Positions 35,269 to 43,931 of a stretch of 64,000 bases of DNA are shown one piece after another. This DNA comes from Leptospira sp. (GTDB taxonomy: Bacteria > Spirochaetota > Leptospiria > Leptospirales > Leptospiraceae). Where the stretch lies: the NCBI GenBank assembly GCA_027531445.1, contig JAPZRK010000077.1, positions 8,674 to 72,673 of the forward strand, given 5' to 3'. How positions within the stretch are numbered: position 1 is the stretch's first letter; every line of letters begins with the position of its first letter. Under the pieces are notes generated by a model. The model was given only the letters and a program-made list of their open reading frames with translations, was not told the DNA's origin and searched no databases. A program made the position numbers and the translations under genes.

Positions 35269-36144
35269 TTATGATACGTTCAGTATCTTATCTATTCCTT
35301 CTCTTAACTCTACAAACTTGAATTCTTTCCCTAGCAAACCTGCTAATTTTTCAGGATTGAAGGCGTTATCTACTTTGTTTTTGCTTCGCTCTCGCATATT
35401 AATTTCAAGCTTTGGATATTTTTCCTTTAATATGTTTATCACATCAATAAATCGATATCTCTTACCGCTAACGGCGTTGAAGATTCCTTCTGCCGATTTC
35501 TCAATTATAATTTCAATGATTCTACAAATGTCTTCTATATATAAAAACTCTCGCAACTCAGTTCCATCCCCCCATAAGGTAATCGAGTTACCTTCTCTGG
35601 CAGCTACAGAGAATCCAGACGGACCGTAGGTATTAGCGGGATCACCAGGTCCATAAATGAGAGGTGGTCTCAAACAAATTAATTTCGTAATCTGATTTAA
35701 ATCGCATGTCTTTCGTAATATACATTCTGAGGTAAATTTATTAATTCCGTAGAATGATGTGGGATTAACAAGTGTGGACTCCGAGATATCGATATTTTCG
35801 GTTTCCTCTCCGTAAACAGCGGCAGAACTCATATAAATCAATTGATAAACTGGACTTTCTATTAGCACTCTAGAAATATTTTCAACGATCTTCATATTCT
35901 GATCAAAAACATCTAAAGTATCACCAAACTGTCGTTTAACAGCGGCCCCCAATATAACAATATTTTCGGGAGAAAAAAAAGGGATAAGTTCGCGCGTTTG
36001 TTTGAGGTCTGTTAAATCAATTTCAGGCAAAGACCGACCTATAACTTCGAATTTAGCTGATTGATTTAAATAGGTCTCAAGGTTTTTTCCTACAAATCCA
36101 GAATGTCCGAGAATAATTATCTTTCTAATTTTCTTTATTTCCAT
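35269..36144 (-). CDS. NAD-dependent epimerase/dehydratase (extended SDR)
   Basis: A 291-residue extended SDR with GHSGFVG at residues 13-19 and Tyr132-x3-Lys136 in FYGINK, followed by RPPLIYGPGDP, a standard nucleotide-sugar epimerase/reductase segment. It probably reduces or epimerises the keto-sugar acted on by the C-methyltransferase genes beside it. It lies 31-43 bp before the next gene, depending on that gene's start. An A8 run inside the gene (coding FFSPE) is a possible slippage site, but no frameshift is present. Confidence 0.8.
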   Translation of the reverse strand: MEIKKIRKIIILGHSGFVGKNLETYLNQSAKFEVIGRSLPEIDLTDLKQTRELIPFFSPENIVILGAAVKRQFGDTLDVFDQNMKIVENISRVLIESPVYQLIYMSSAAVYGEETENIDISESTLVNPTSFYGINKFTSECILRKTCDLNQITKLICLRPPLIYGPGDPANTYGPSGFSVAAREGNSITLWGDGTELREFLYIEDICRIIEIIIEKSAEGIFNAVSGKRYRFIDVINILKEKYPKLEINMRERSKNKVDNAFNPEKLAGLLGKEFKFVELREGIDKILNVS

Positions 36145-36179
36145 TAGTAATTATTAAAGCTCAGCATAAGCAAGGATCA

Positions 36180-36842
36180 TTAAAAAAAGATAAACTCGTA
36201 ATCGCCAGTATATCCAAATTCTTTATAAATCCATATCCATTCCGAAACACTAAATAGTGATTCTGCAGTTAAAGCCCAGCATTCCAGGTTGAACATTTCT
36301 TGTTCATTTCGATAACTTTCCAACATAAGATACGCTTGCTTTCCAACTCGTTGGAATTCAGTTAAAGCCGTCTTTAATTCAAACATCTTTAAGTTATGAA
36401 AAGTTGCTAAAGAAATTACTAGATCAAACTCTTTATCCCCAAATGGATATACATCCTGAGCTTGGTGATAAAATAGTGAATGGCTTATTTCTTCTTTTGA
36501 ATTTTTCAATGCATACTTGGATGCATCAAACCCGCTAATTATTAACCCGGGTTCGATTAAACTCATTTCATAAAGTAAATAGCCCTTTCCACATCCAACG
36601 TCTAAAACCTTAGACCCGGATTTTAAGTTGTAATCTCGAATCAATGATTCCGCAAGTGGCTTCCATCTTCCAGGAAGATATTTATATCCACCATAACCAT
36701 ATCGACGATCTCCATCCCAATAGTCGAAACCATATTCTTTGGCCTTAACCATACATTCGACTTTGTTATCGTTCATTCTAGCCAAAACGTCTCGTTTTGT
36801 AGCCTGATGGAGAGAGGTTACGTAATTTTTTAATTGTCCCAT
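36180..36842 (-). CDS. Class I SAM-dependent methyltransferase
   Basis: A 220-residue methyltransferase with DVGCGKGY at residues 81-88 and SGFDASKYAL for ribose binding. A YWDGDRRYGYGGYKYLPGRW segment (41-60) precedes it and looks characteristic of a subgroup found in sporadic carbohydrate clusters with radical SAM and transketolase genes. It lies 1 bp after the Nudix gene, suggesting shared expression. The acceptor is unknown. Confidence 0.8.
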   Translation of the reverse strand: MGQLKNYVTSLHQATKRDVLARMNDNKVECMVKAKEYGFDYWDGDRRYGYGGYKYLPGRWKPLAESLIRDYNLKSGSKVLDVGCGKGYLLYEMSLIEPGLIISGFDASKYALKNSKEEISHSLFYHQAQDVYPFGDKEFDLVISLATFHNLKMFELKTALTEFQRVGKQAYLMLESYRNEQEMFNLECWALTAESLFSVSEWIWIYKEFGYTGDYEFIFF

Positions 36843-36843
36843 T

Positions 36844-37308
36844 TTATTTTAATTCATCGAGAAATTTAGAAATATTCGAAAGGTTTCCCTTTAACCCAGG
36901 AACCATTATTAAAGCTTCATTCAATTCTTGTAAATCAAACCATCGCATACTATTGCCTTCATTTAACTTAAATGATTTATCTTCGTTAAGACAAAAAACA
37001 GGAAAACAATGATTATGATGAATACTTTGGTTTCGCCAAAACCAAGAAAATATTTCATCGCCAATGAATCTAGGCTTCCACTCTAATTCTTCTTGCAATT
37101 CTCTTGCTAAAGCCGTTTTAAACTCTTCATTTTCTTCAACTTGCCCACCAAAAAGAGTCCAATGCCCTGGAAACAATATGTTTGGATTATAATCTCTTTG
37201 TTGTAAAAAAATTTGTTTTTTATAATTATAAATCAGAGCTTTAACTGCATGGATCATTGGATCAAGAGTTGATCGATAAAAAACTTGTCGGAATGGTTTT
37301 TTTGACAT
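36844..37308 (-). CDS. NUDIX hydrolase
   Basis: About 154 residues with a Nudix box GQVEENEEFKTALARELQEEL (G-x5-E-x7-RE-x2-EE), though the usual glycine after EE is glutamate-like in context (ELEW). Nudix enzymes cleave nucleoside-diphosphate-X compounds. The start is unclear: an ATG at 37308 is used here, a TTG at 37323 and an ATG at 37257 are also possible, and only the last avoids overlapping the upstream gene. It may hydrolyse a nucleotide-sugar of the cluster. Confidence 0.72.
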   Translation of the reverse strand: MSKKPFRQVFYRSTLDPMIHAVKALIYNYKKQIFLQQRDYNPNILFPGHWTLFGGQVEENEEFKTALARELQEELEWKPRFIGDEIFSWFWRNQSIHHNHCFPVFCLNEDKSFKLNEGNSMRWFDLQELNEALIMVPGLKGNLSNISKFLDELK

Positions 37309-37663
37309 TCCATATACGTTCAATTCTATCTAAATGTGAGAGACTTTGAATTGATAGACTTTCCACTGAAAAATGTAAGGACTTATTTAAATCTAAGACT
37401 TTATGATAAATTACCTCTCTGTCTTCCGAACTTTCAGGCAATTGAAATAGACTGTATAACGCGATTCCATCGTATTCTTGAATTTCATCGAGCAACTGTT
37501 CGAATACTAAATGACAGCCTTCCATCGCATATTCCGTTCCACTTAACAAATACTGATACCCATTTTTTTGGCAGTAATCTCGTATCACCAAATTTTGTAC
37601 ATGTTGCGGAACTCTTTCTCCCATAAATGCCCTACTAAAGATATAACCTTTTAGTTGTTTCAT
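37262..37663 (-). CDS. LIC12192-type sporadic carbohydrate cluster protein
   Basis: A 133-residue protein matching, from memory, the sporadic carbohydrate cluster family named after LIC12192 (TIGR04323-like): GYIFSRAFMGERVPQHVQN at the start, a YLLSGTEYAMEGC segment in the middle and YDGIALYSLFQLP after it. No catalytic motif is evident and the function is unknown. The start overlaps the stop of the 2OG-oxygenase gene (ATGA), the usual partner of this family. Confidence 0.75.
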   Translation of the reverse strand: MKQLKGYIFSRAFMGERVPQHVQNLVIRDYCQKNGYQYLLSGTEYAMEGCHLVFEQLLDEIQEYDGIALYSLFQLPESSEDREVIYHKVLDLNKSLHFSVESLSIQSLSHLDRIERIWNVKKTIPTSFLSINS

Positions 37664-38457
37664 TTGACCGAGGGGAATTTATATTCCATACCGATTTGAG
37701 ATTGAGTTCGGAGAGTGATTGGTTCAAAGAATTCACCGATCTTTTTATCCCCATATGGCGTAAAGACTGACTTGAATCTACAGTTCATTGACCAACGTGT
37801 TTCCTTTTCACGGTTCACAATGTTTCCGTGAGGATAACCTTGATCAAATACCAATACTTCTCCGAATTTTACTTCTAAAAATTTTACCTCTTTAGAAATG
37901 GATTGGTATAGTTCCTCGCTGTTTTTACCAGCTAACTTTTTGAAGTCTTGGATCAACTTTTTTGAATCATCTGGCAATAGTAAATACATTGCTTTTGTGC
38001 CATAACAATTTACCAAAGGTATCCAAACGACTAATTCATAAGGGGAATCTCCCGACCAAGTATCTGAATGGACTGGTAATAAAGAGCTATTATCGTTTGG
38101 AAATTGTATACTAAGATTTACTCTTAATTGCATCGACAATTCGTTCCCTACTAAAGAATACAAATATTCCTTTGCAGTTTGAAAGTAATGAAATCGAAAT
38201 TTTTCATCTGAATTGATACCTTGAATTACCTTCAGTCGAAAGGAATTTAAATCTGCCACGGAAATCTTTTCATGGATCGTATTCAAAAAATGATCGGGGT
38301 CTTCAACCTTTTCTATGCCCAGAATATTACAGGCTACATTTACCATGCTATCTCTTAGGTAGTTAATTGAGGATAGATTACAGGCGGGTCGAATTATATG
38401 ACCAAATCTCGTATACTCATTAGAAAGCTGTAATTCTTCGTTCGTTAAGAAGTTCAT
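37660..38457 (-). CDS. 2OG-Fe(II) oxygenase of the sporadic carbohydrate cluster
   Basis: A 265-residue phytanoyl-CoA-dioxygenase-like protein. The iron ligands His130-x-Asp132 (PVHSD) and His210 (YPHGN), plus Arg221 for 2-oxoglutarate, fit the family. It resembles the TIGR04324-like oxygenase that travels with LIC12192-type proteins. It probably hydroxylates or desaturates a sugar or a lipid-linked precursor. It lies 16 bp after the radical SAM gene. Confidence 0.78.
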   Translation of the reverse strand: MNFLTNEELQLSNEYTRFGHIIRPACNLSSINYLRDSMVNVACNILGIEKVEDPDHFLNTIHEKISVADLNSFRLKVIQGINSDEKFRFHYFQTAKEYLYSLVGNELSMQLRVNLSIQFPNDNSSLLPVHSDTWSGDSPYELVVWIPLVNCYGTKAMYLLLPDDSKKLIQDFKKLAGKNSEELYQSISKEVKFLEVKFGEVLVFDQGYPHGNIVNREKETRWSMNCRFKSVFTPYGDKKIGEFFEPITLRTQSQIGMEYKFPSVK

Positions 38458-38473
38458 TGATTTAAACTAAGAT

Positions 38474-39544
38474 TTAAACAAACATCATATGATCACGGTC
38501 TACATCTAAGTAGTCCAGAACCAATTCGTTTTTTGTATTCGCTACACAATGGTGATTGCAAACTTTGGATGGATTGATCTTAAAAAATTTAGATTTGTCA
38601 GACATCCAGAAATCTTTATATCTTTGATTTTTAATAGAGCCGATCAATCCGTCTTCCAGATTATAAGCCTTGTCTTGGCAGGGATAAATATTCAAATCGG
38701 CACCTATTACATGCAATATCTGCATATATGGGCACCAGTCATAATCTTTTTGAAATTTTAAGTCCAATTCATGATATGCATCAAAAATTTCGAATCCTGA
38801 TTCCACCAAATCCGATTTTGCTCTCTGGATTTGCTGACGAACTGATTCAAAGAATGGCTTGTGATACTCTGCATTCTCTTGCGCATTATTACTCACAATG
38901 CAAGGAGATGCTTTTACGCTATTTACTCCAACATCCTTAAGCCTTTTTAATGAATCAAAAACATGAGGCGCATTCTCTTTATCTATAATTAAACTCACCC
39001 CAAGATAACATTTCCCGCCTAACTTTTTAAAATTGGCCATATTATTCATGATCCGAGTGTATTCACCAAGGCCAGTTCGACGGTATTTTACATAGCTTTC
39101 ATCATCCCAACCATCCATGGAAACTCGGATCCAAGTTCCATATTCTGCAAAAACTTTTGCAACTTCTCCCTCAAGTTTGGAGCCATTTGTTAATGAGGCA
39201 AATTGAATATTGCTACTCGATAACTTTTGAACTGTTTCCAGAAGATAAGGGTAAAGAAATGGCTCACCACCACCACTAAATGTTATCGCCTTAACTCCCA
39301 TTTCTATGGCATCATCAATGATTTCCAACATCTTATCTCTTGGAATCATATCTTTCTTGACCATATCTTTTCCAAGTTGTAAGTCTTCGGCTTTATATGC
39401 ACAATACCAGCAACTATGCCCGCACACATTTGTAGGTTTAATTCTGATATGTACTGGTGGAAGAATTGAATCTGTTACAGAGGAAAGTGAATCTAGTTTA
39501 TCTTTATAGTGGAAAATTTTTGATTTCGAATAGAGAGTGCCCAT
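38474..39544 (-). CDS. Radical SAM protein with C-terminal SPASM-like cluster
   Basis: A 356-residue radical SAM enzyme: CGHSCWYC (Cys41, Cys45, Cys48), GGGEPFLYPY and a C-terminal Cys set (CPYM, YPCQDKAY, CNHHC). It belongs to the group of radical SAM enzymes that accompany split transketolase and 2OG-oxygenase genes. It may catalyse oxidation, epimerisation or C-C rearrangement on the sugar made by the transketolase pair, 45 bp upstream. Substrate unproven. Confidence 0.82.
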   Translation of the reverse strand: MGTLYSKSKIFHYKDKLDSLSSVTDSILPPVHIRIKPTNVCGHSCWYCAYKAEDLQLGKDMVKKDMIPRDKMLEIIDDAIEMGVKAITFSGGGEPFLYPYLLETVQKLSSSNIQFASLTNGSKLEGEVAKVFAEYGTWIRVSMDGWDDESYVKYRRTGLGEYTRIMNNMANFKKLGGKCYLGVSLIIDKENAPHVFDSLKRLKDVGVNSVKASPCIVSNNAQENAEYHKPFFESVRQQIQRAKSDLVESGFEIFDAYHELDLKFQKDYDWCPYMQILHVIGADLNIYPCQDKAYNLEDGLIGSIKNQRYKDFWMSDKSKFFKINPSKVCNHHCVANTKNELVLDYLDVDRDHMMFV

Positions 39545-39589
39545 TTATTTTTCTTGGTTTGTAGGTTTAGTTGATAAAGAACTTTTTGA

Positions 39590-40510
39590 TCAATTAAAAG
39601 ATTTCATTGTCTTAACTAGAGATTCAACAGAAATACCCATATACTCAAGCTGTTCATTTTGACTGCCGTATTTTTCAGAGAAATGATCAGGCAATCCTAT
39701 TCGTTTAATTTTACTCGATTGTTCTGGTATATGATCATTACAAAATTCAAGAATTGCGCTACCAAGACCACCAATTCTTGTGTGTTCTTCTACAGTAACG
39801 AAAGCCTTTACCTTTGGCAACCATTGCTTCAAAGTATCTTCATCCAGTGGTTTTACCGTATGCATATGAATCAAACCACAATTGATTCCCTGTTTTTCTA
39901 ATTCAGCGATCGCTTCTAAAGCTATCTGAGTCATTACACCGGTTGTGACAAACATTCCATAAGTCCCTTCTTTCATTACAATCGCCTTTCCGATTTGGAA
40001 ACCTAACTCTGGTCTACTGACGACCTTGTCACCACCTTTAGCCAATCGAATATAAATAGGTGATGGGTAATCCACAGTTTGAGGCATGAGTCGCTTCATT
40101 TCTTCTGCGTCGCATGGAGCGATGATCGTCATGTTAGGTAGAGCTCTTAAAATAGCAATGTCCTCGACAGCTAAGTGTGTCGGACCGAGTGGAGCATAAA
40201 CAACTCCCCCACCGCTTGCGATCAAACGCACCGGCAAGTTATGTAAGCAAAGATCTAATGCTATTTGTTCAAAACATCTTCTTGTAAGAAAAGTTGCAAT
40301 AGTGTTGATGTATGGAATGAATCCTTCCATCGCCAATCCAGCAGCCATACCTATCACATGTTGTTCAGAAACTCCTTCCATAAAAAATCTATCCGGAAAT
40401 TCATTCTTCATCTTATCTAGGACACCTGGACCTAAATCTGAACCAATAAATACGATTTTATCGTTGGTCTTTGCTAATTCGTAAACTTTGTCTAAACTTG
40501 TATTGCGCAT
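39590..40510 (-). CDS. Transketolase, C-terminal half
   Basis: A 306-residue protein with the pyrimidine-binding domain (MEGVSEQHVIGMAAGLA, whose Glu activates thiamine diphosphate) and the C-terminal transketolase domain. It pairs with the N-terminal half upstream (40521-41318, 10 bp apart). Split transketolases transfer two-carbon units between sugar phosphates. In this locus the pair may make sedoheptulose 7-phosphate or add a two-carbon branch. Confidence 0.86.
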   Translation of the reverse strand: MRNTSLDKVYELAKTNDKIVFIGSDLGPGVLDKMKNEFPDRFFMEGVSEQHVIGMAAGLAMEGFIPYINTIATFLTRRCFEQIALDLCLHNLPVRLIASGGGVVYAPLGPTHLAVEDIAILRALPNMTIIAPCDAEEMKRLMPQTVDYPSPIYIRLAKGGDKVVSRPELGFQIGKAIVMKEGTYGMFVTTGVMTQIALEAIAELEKQGINCGLIHMHTVKPLDEDTLKQWLPKVKAFVTVEEHTRIGGLGSAILEFCNDHIPEQSSKIKRIGLPDHFSEKYGSQNEQLEYMGISVESLVKTMKSFN

Positions 40511-40520
40511 TGTAATTTAC

Positions 40521-41318
40521 CTATTTCAAACAATCATACATTGCATGAATTTCTTCTGGGAGAAGTTTTGATTTGTGATGCCAATGAGGGTTATTTTCAG
40601 CGAATGGAAATCCTTTGCCCTTTATCGTATGACAAATGATTGCACTCGGTTTCTCTCCCTCGAATGGTAAAGATTTTAATGTTGATTCTATCTCGCTAAC
40701 GTCGTGCCCATCAATTTCTTTTACAGCGAATCCGAAGCTCTTCCATTTATCCGTTAAAGGCTCAAGGTCTAAGACTTCTTTTGTGAATCCATATGATTGT
40801 ATTTTGTTGTAATCAACTAAGACAGTTAGATTGGAGAGCTTATGTTTTCCTGCAGATAAAGCCGACTCCCATACAGACCCCTCATTGATCTCACCATCAC
40901 CAGTTAGAACGAATACCCTATGACTTTTTTTATTAATCTTCGCGGCAATCGCCATCCCGACCGCTATGGGAAGTCCATGACCTAATGCACCAGTGGAAGC
41001 TTCAACACCAGGAATTTTCCCCCTTTCCGGATGACCACCTAAGATAGAATCAAACTTACAAAAAGTTTTTAAATTTTCTTTCGGAAAAAATCCTTTATCC
41101 GCTAAAATAGCATAAAGACCTAAGCAACCATGACCTTTGCTTAAAATGAATCGATCTCTATCCGTCCAATTAGGTTCTGCCGCATTGTATTTTAAAATTG
41201 AATCATACAATACCATTAGAATTTCAAGCATTGAAACCGAGGATCCTAGGTGACCCCTTCCACCAGCTTCTAATGCTTCTACAATATACTTTCTTAATTG
41301 TTTTGATCGATCATTCAA
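40521..41318 (-). CDS. Transketolase, N-terminal half
   Basis: A 265-residue protein with the thiamine-diphosphate-binding motif GDGEINEG at 140-147, preceded by SKGHGCLGLYA (60-70) and ASTGALGHGLP. It is the diphosphate-binding half, working with the C-terminal half downstream. A TTG start is likely, with AAGGT upstream. It overlaps the HAD-phosphotransferase fusion gene by 8 bp, which ties transketolase chemistry to a sugar phosphate kinase/phosphatase. Confidence 0.86.
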   Translation of the reverse strand: MNDRSKQLRKYIVEALEAGGRGHLGSSVSMLEILMVLYDSILKYNAAEPNWTDRDRFILSKGHGCLGLYAILADKGFFPKENLKTFCKFDSILGGHPERGKIPGVEASTGALGHGLPIAVGMAIAAKINKKSHRVFVLTGDGEINEGSVWESALSAGKHKLSNLTVLVDYNKIQSYGFTKEVLDLEPLTDKWKSFGFAVKEIDGHDVSEIESTLKSLPFEGEKPSAIICHTIKGKGFPFAENNPHWHHKSKLLPEEIHAMYDCLK

Positions 41319-42951
41319 TTGAAATTACCTTTTCCTTTTGTATTTGGAATTTTTTTACTTCTTCAAATAACGTTTTCGCCTTAATCAATTGTGATGTTTG
41401 TTTCTTAGCAACTTCTTCGCCCGTCAATAACTGTGCAAAAACTCTATTCTGCAATTTTTCAGACAGAAATTCATTTAACAATATCATACACCATCGTAAA
41501 CCAATAAGAGGAATAAAATAATCCAAACGATTGACTAACTGCTGATCACTTTCAAATAATTGAACACTCTTATCTAACCAAAAGCTTTTCAATTTGATGC
41601 TCAAATTCATGGCTGGATGCCAGTAAAAATCAGAAATTAATTTAGCCGGATCATCCCAACCAAAGTATTCAAAATCGATGAAATACAAGGTACCATTAGT
41701 AGACAAAATCGAATTATGAAACCCAAAATCGGAAGGAGAGAGTATTCGATTTTCCGAGCCAAGCTCCTGGTTGTAGGTCACATTAAATTCTTTATAATGT
41801 GAGGACAAAGTTTGGAAATAATCTTCAAAGGATTTTAGAAACTCATTTAATTCTTGGTTTGTGATCTGACGAAATTTTTCTAGTCTCAAATATATTTGAC
41901 GTTCAATGTCAGATCCGCGAAGGCAAGCTTCTGATGCCATTGGGATCTCGACGGATTTTTTTTCCTTTGAGAGAGTGATTAATGACTCAATGAAATCTAA
42001 TGATTGCTCGATTTCTTTTTCAGAAATCAAATCGGGCTTTCTTCCCTCTATATGTTGAAACAGGCCAAGATTCAATAACTTGTTTTGTAAAATCGGTTTA
42101 GGAACAGATAGACTGTTGTTGTTGCAATAGTCTAACGCCATATACTCATTACCTAATCGATCTCTTTCATCGAAAGTTTTATCTGGATAAGATTTCAAGA
42201 TTAAACTTTGTTCAGCAGTTTTGACTAAAAAAACCTTACTGTTTCCTTGTCCTTTGATGGTTTGAATGGAATGAAAACCAAATGAAGGATATTGATCCTG
42301 AATCAATTGCAAATATTCGTCTTCCACAACTGGGCTCATTAAGTGTTCAAAAATTCTTTTCCAGGAAGAGCATGACTTAATTTTTTCGTCAGGATTAAAT
42401 GAAACATTCTTATTTTGAAATAATATTTTTGAACAGCTTTGAGGAAAATGAGGCTCTTCAAAAACTTCCAAAAGATCATCTATAAAAACATCACATTCCA
42501 AATCACTAATTCTCTGAACTTTTTGTTCTCTTCTATCCCAAAAAGAAACATTTTCTGGTTTTAATGCAAATAATCTTTCATCAAAAAAGCCATTTACATT
42601 CATCCAATGCATTGCTGCATCACGAAGATTGATTTTTTCCTCATCAAAATGCCCAAACTCTGTTTTGTGGCTTACGATGTAGACACTCACATTTCGTAAT
42701 TTGCAAAAAATCAAAAATTCAGCTAAACCATGAAATAATTCAGCGTGAGTTATAAATTTCCCGTAAACCTGACCTTGGATTTTTTGCCAACAGATATCAC
42801 CTTCTGGTAATTTTAGTATTTCAGATTTTAATTCGGCCTTTGTACCTTTCCAATTTTCATCTAGGAATCCGAATTTATTTGCTACGATAGGAAAAACCTG
42901 ATCGTAGTTGACAATCGTATTGTCGAAATCAATACCAATCTTCAAACTCAA
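41311..42951 (-). CDS. HAD-phosphotransferase fusion protein
   Basis: A 546-residue fusion. Residues about 1-205 are HAD-like (IGIDFDNTIVNYD near the N-terminus, VFIDDLLEVFEEP later). From about residue 210 a choline-kinase/aminoglycoside phosphotransferase fold follows, with SPSDFGFHN in the catalytic loop (replacing HGDxxxxN) and IDFEY as the metal-binding motif. It could dephosphorylate one sugar phosphate and phosphorylate another, or the HAD part may only be regulatory. It overlaps the neighbouring SDR by 4 bp. Confidence 0.8.
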   Translation of the reverse strand: MSLKIGIDFDNTIVNYDQVFPIVANKFGFLDENWKGTKAELKSEILKLPEGDICWQKIQGQVYGKFITHAELFHGLAEFLIFCKLRNVSVYIVSHKTEFGHFDEEKINLRDAAMHWMNVNGFFDERLFALKPENVSFWDRREQKVQRISDLECDVFIDDLLEVFEEPHFPQSCSKILFQNKNVSFNPDEKIKSCSSWKRIFEHLMSPVVEDEYLQLIQDQYPSFGFHSIQTIKGQGNSKVFLVKTAEQSLILKSYPDKTFDERDRLGNEYMALDYCNNNSLSVPKPILQNKLLNLGLFQHIEGRKPDLISEKEIEQSLDFIESLITLSKEKKSVEIPMASEACLRGSDIERQIYLRLEKFRQITNQELNEFLKSFEDYFQTLSSHYKEFNVTYNQELGSENRILSPSDFGFHNSILSTNGTLYFIDFEYFGWDDPAKLISDFYWHPAMNLSIKLKSFWLDKSVQLFESDQQLVNRLDYFIPLIGLRWCMILLNEFLSEKLQNRVFAQLLTGEEVAKKQTSQLIKAKTLFEEVKKFQIQKEKVISIE

Positions 42952-43931
42952 GCCAGATTTATATTTTGCATTCTTTTGATATTAAAATAAAACTCATTGT
43001 TTAGAGTGTCTTTCAATAGTCCTTTCTCAAAAGCCTCTTTCAAATCTTTGGAGGCTTGGATTATAGATCTTTCAGCCTTAAAACCAAGCTTTTTGAAGAT
43101 CTTCTCCGAGGAAATATGGTAAGAACGATTATCATTTGTTGGAGTTGTGATAAGTTTCACATCCGCTCCCACAACTTCCTTCACCATATTCGCTATTTCA
43201 GATACTGTAAAATTCAAATAACCTGCGTTGAAGATTTCCCCAGCGACTTTTTCTTTCGGAGCTGTCATCAATAACAAATATGCATCTACCATATCTTCGA
43301 TATGGATATTGGGACGTAGTTGTGACCCACCAAAGACGCTAATTTCTCTTTTGTGGTATGCTAGATTTGTTAAAATATTTACAACCACATCTAATCTTTG
43401 TCTACGAGCATATCCACAAACTGTCGCAGGACGAATCGTAACAGTTGTAAAGTTTTCGGATTGGTATTCTGCCAATATTTTTTCGCAATCAGCTTTAAAT
43501 TTGGAATAGTCTGTGAGTGGCTCGAGACTAAAATCTTCAGTTACATTTGGTTCTTCTTTTACACCATACACTGAAGATGAAGAAGCATAGATAAATCGCT
43601 CGACAGAAGAACTTTTTGAGATTTCTACCAAAGGGCGAAATGCATCCAAGTTTATTGATTTTCCAAGATCCGGATTTAGCTCGAAACTTGGATCATTAGA
43701 GATACATGCCAAATGAATGACCTGATTATGACCAGGGATCAAACTTTTGAGTAAAGCTAAGTCTCGAATATCACCTTTGACCATTTTGAGATTTGGATGA
43801 GGATCAATTACATCTTCCCCATAAATCATAAGATCGAGGACGGTTACATGATAACCATCTTTCAACAGCCTTGGAACGAGAGCTGATCCAACGTAGCCAG
43901 CTCCACCTGTGATAAATACTTTGATTGACAT
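42948..43931 (-). CDS. NAD(P)-dependent epimerase/dehydratase (extended SDR)
   Basis: A 327-residue SDR when started at the ATG at 43931, which gives MSIKVFITGGAGYVGS and overlaps the preceding stop (TAATG); an upstream frame exists but lacks homology. ITGGAGYVGS, HLACISNDPS, a SSSSVYG segment and YSKFKAD with its Tyr-x3-Lys-like pair fit a nucleotide-sugar epimerase/dehydratase. It probably modifies the nucleotide-heptose made by the neighbours. Confidence 0.8.
   Translation of the reverse strand: MSIKVFITGGAGYVGSALVPRLLKDGYHVTVLDLMIYGEDVIDPHPNLKMVKGDIRDLALLKSLIPGHNQVIHLACISNDPSFELNPDLGKSINLDAFRPLVEISKSSSVERFIYASSSSVYGVKEEPNVTEDFSLEPLTDYSKFKADCEKILAEYQSENFTTVTIRPATVCGYARRQRLDVVVNILTNLAYHKREISVFGGSQLRPNIHIEDMVDAYLLLMTAPKEKVAGEIFNAGYLNFTVSEIANMVKEVVGADVKLITTPTNDNRSYHISSEKIFKKLGFKAERSIIQASKDLKEAFEKGLLKDTLNNEFYFNIKRMQNINLA

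Noticed and set aside
35120..35629. A 169-codon plus-strand open frame across the SDR/methyltransferase boundary
   Set aside because: It lies antisense to two genes with clear motifs and has no recognisable domain, so it is a shadow frame.
35971..35982. A8 run inside the SDR at 35269-36144 as a frameshift site
   Set aside because: The frame is open on both sides and motifs are in register.
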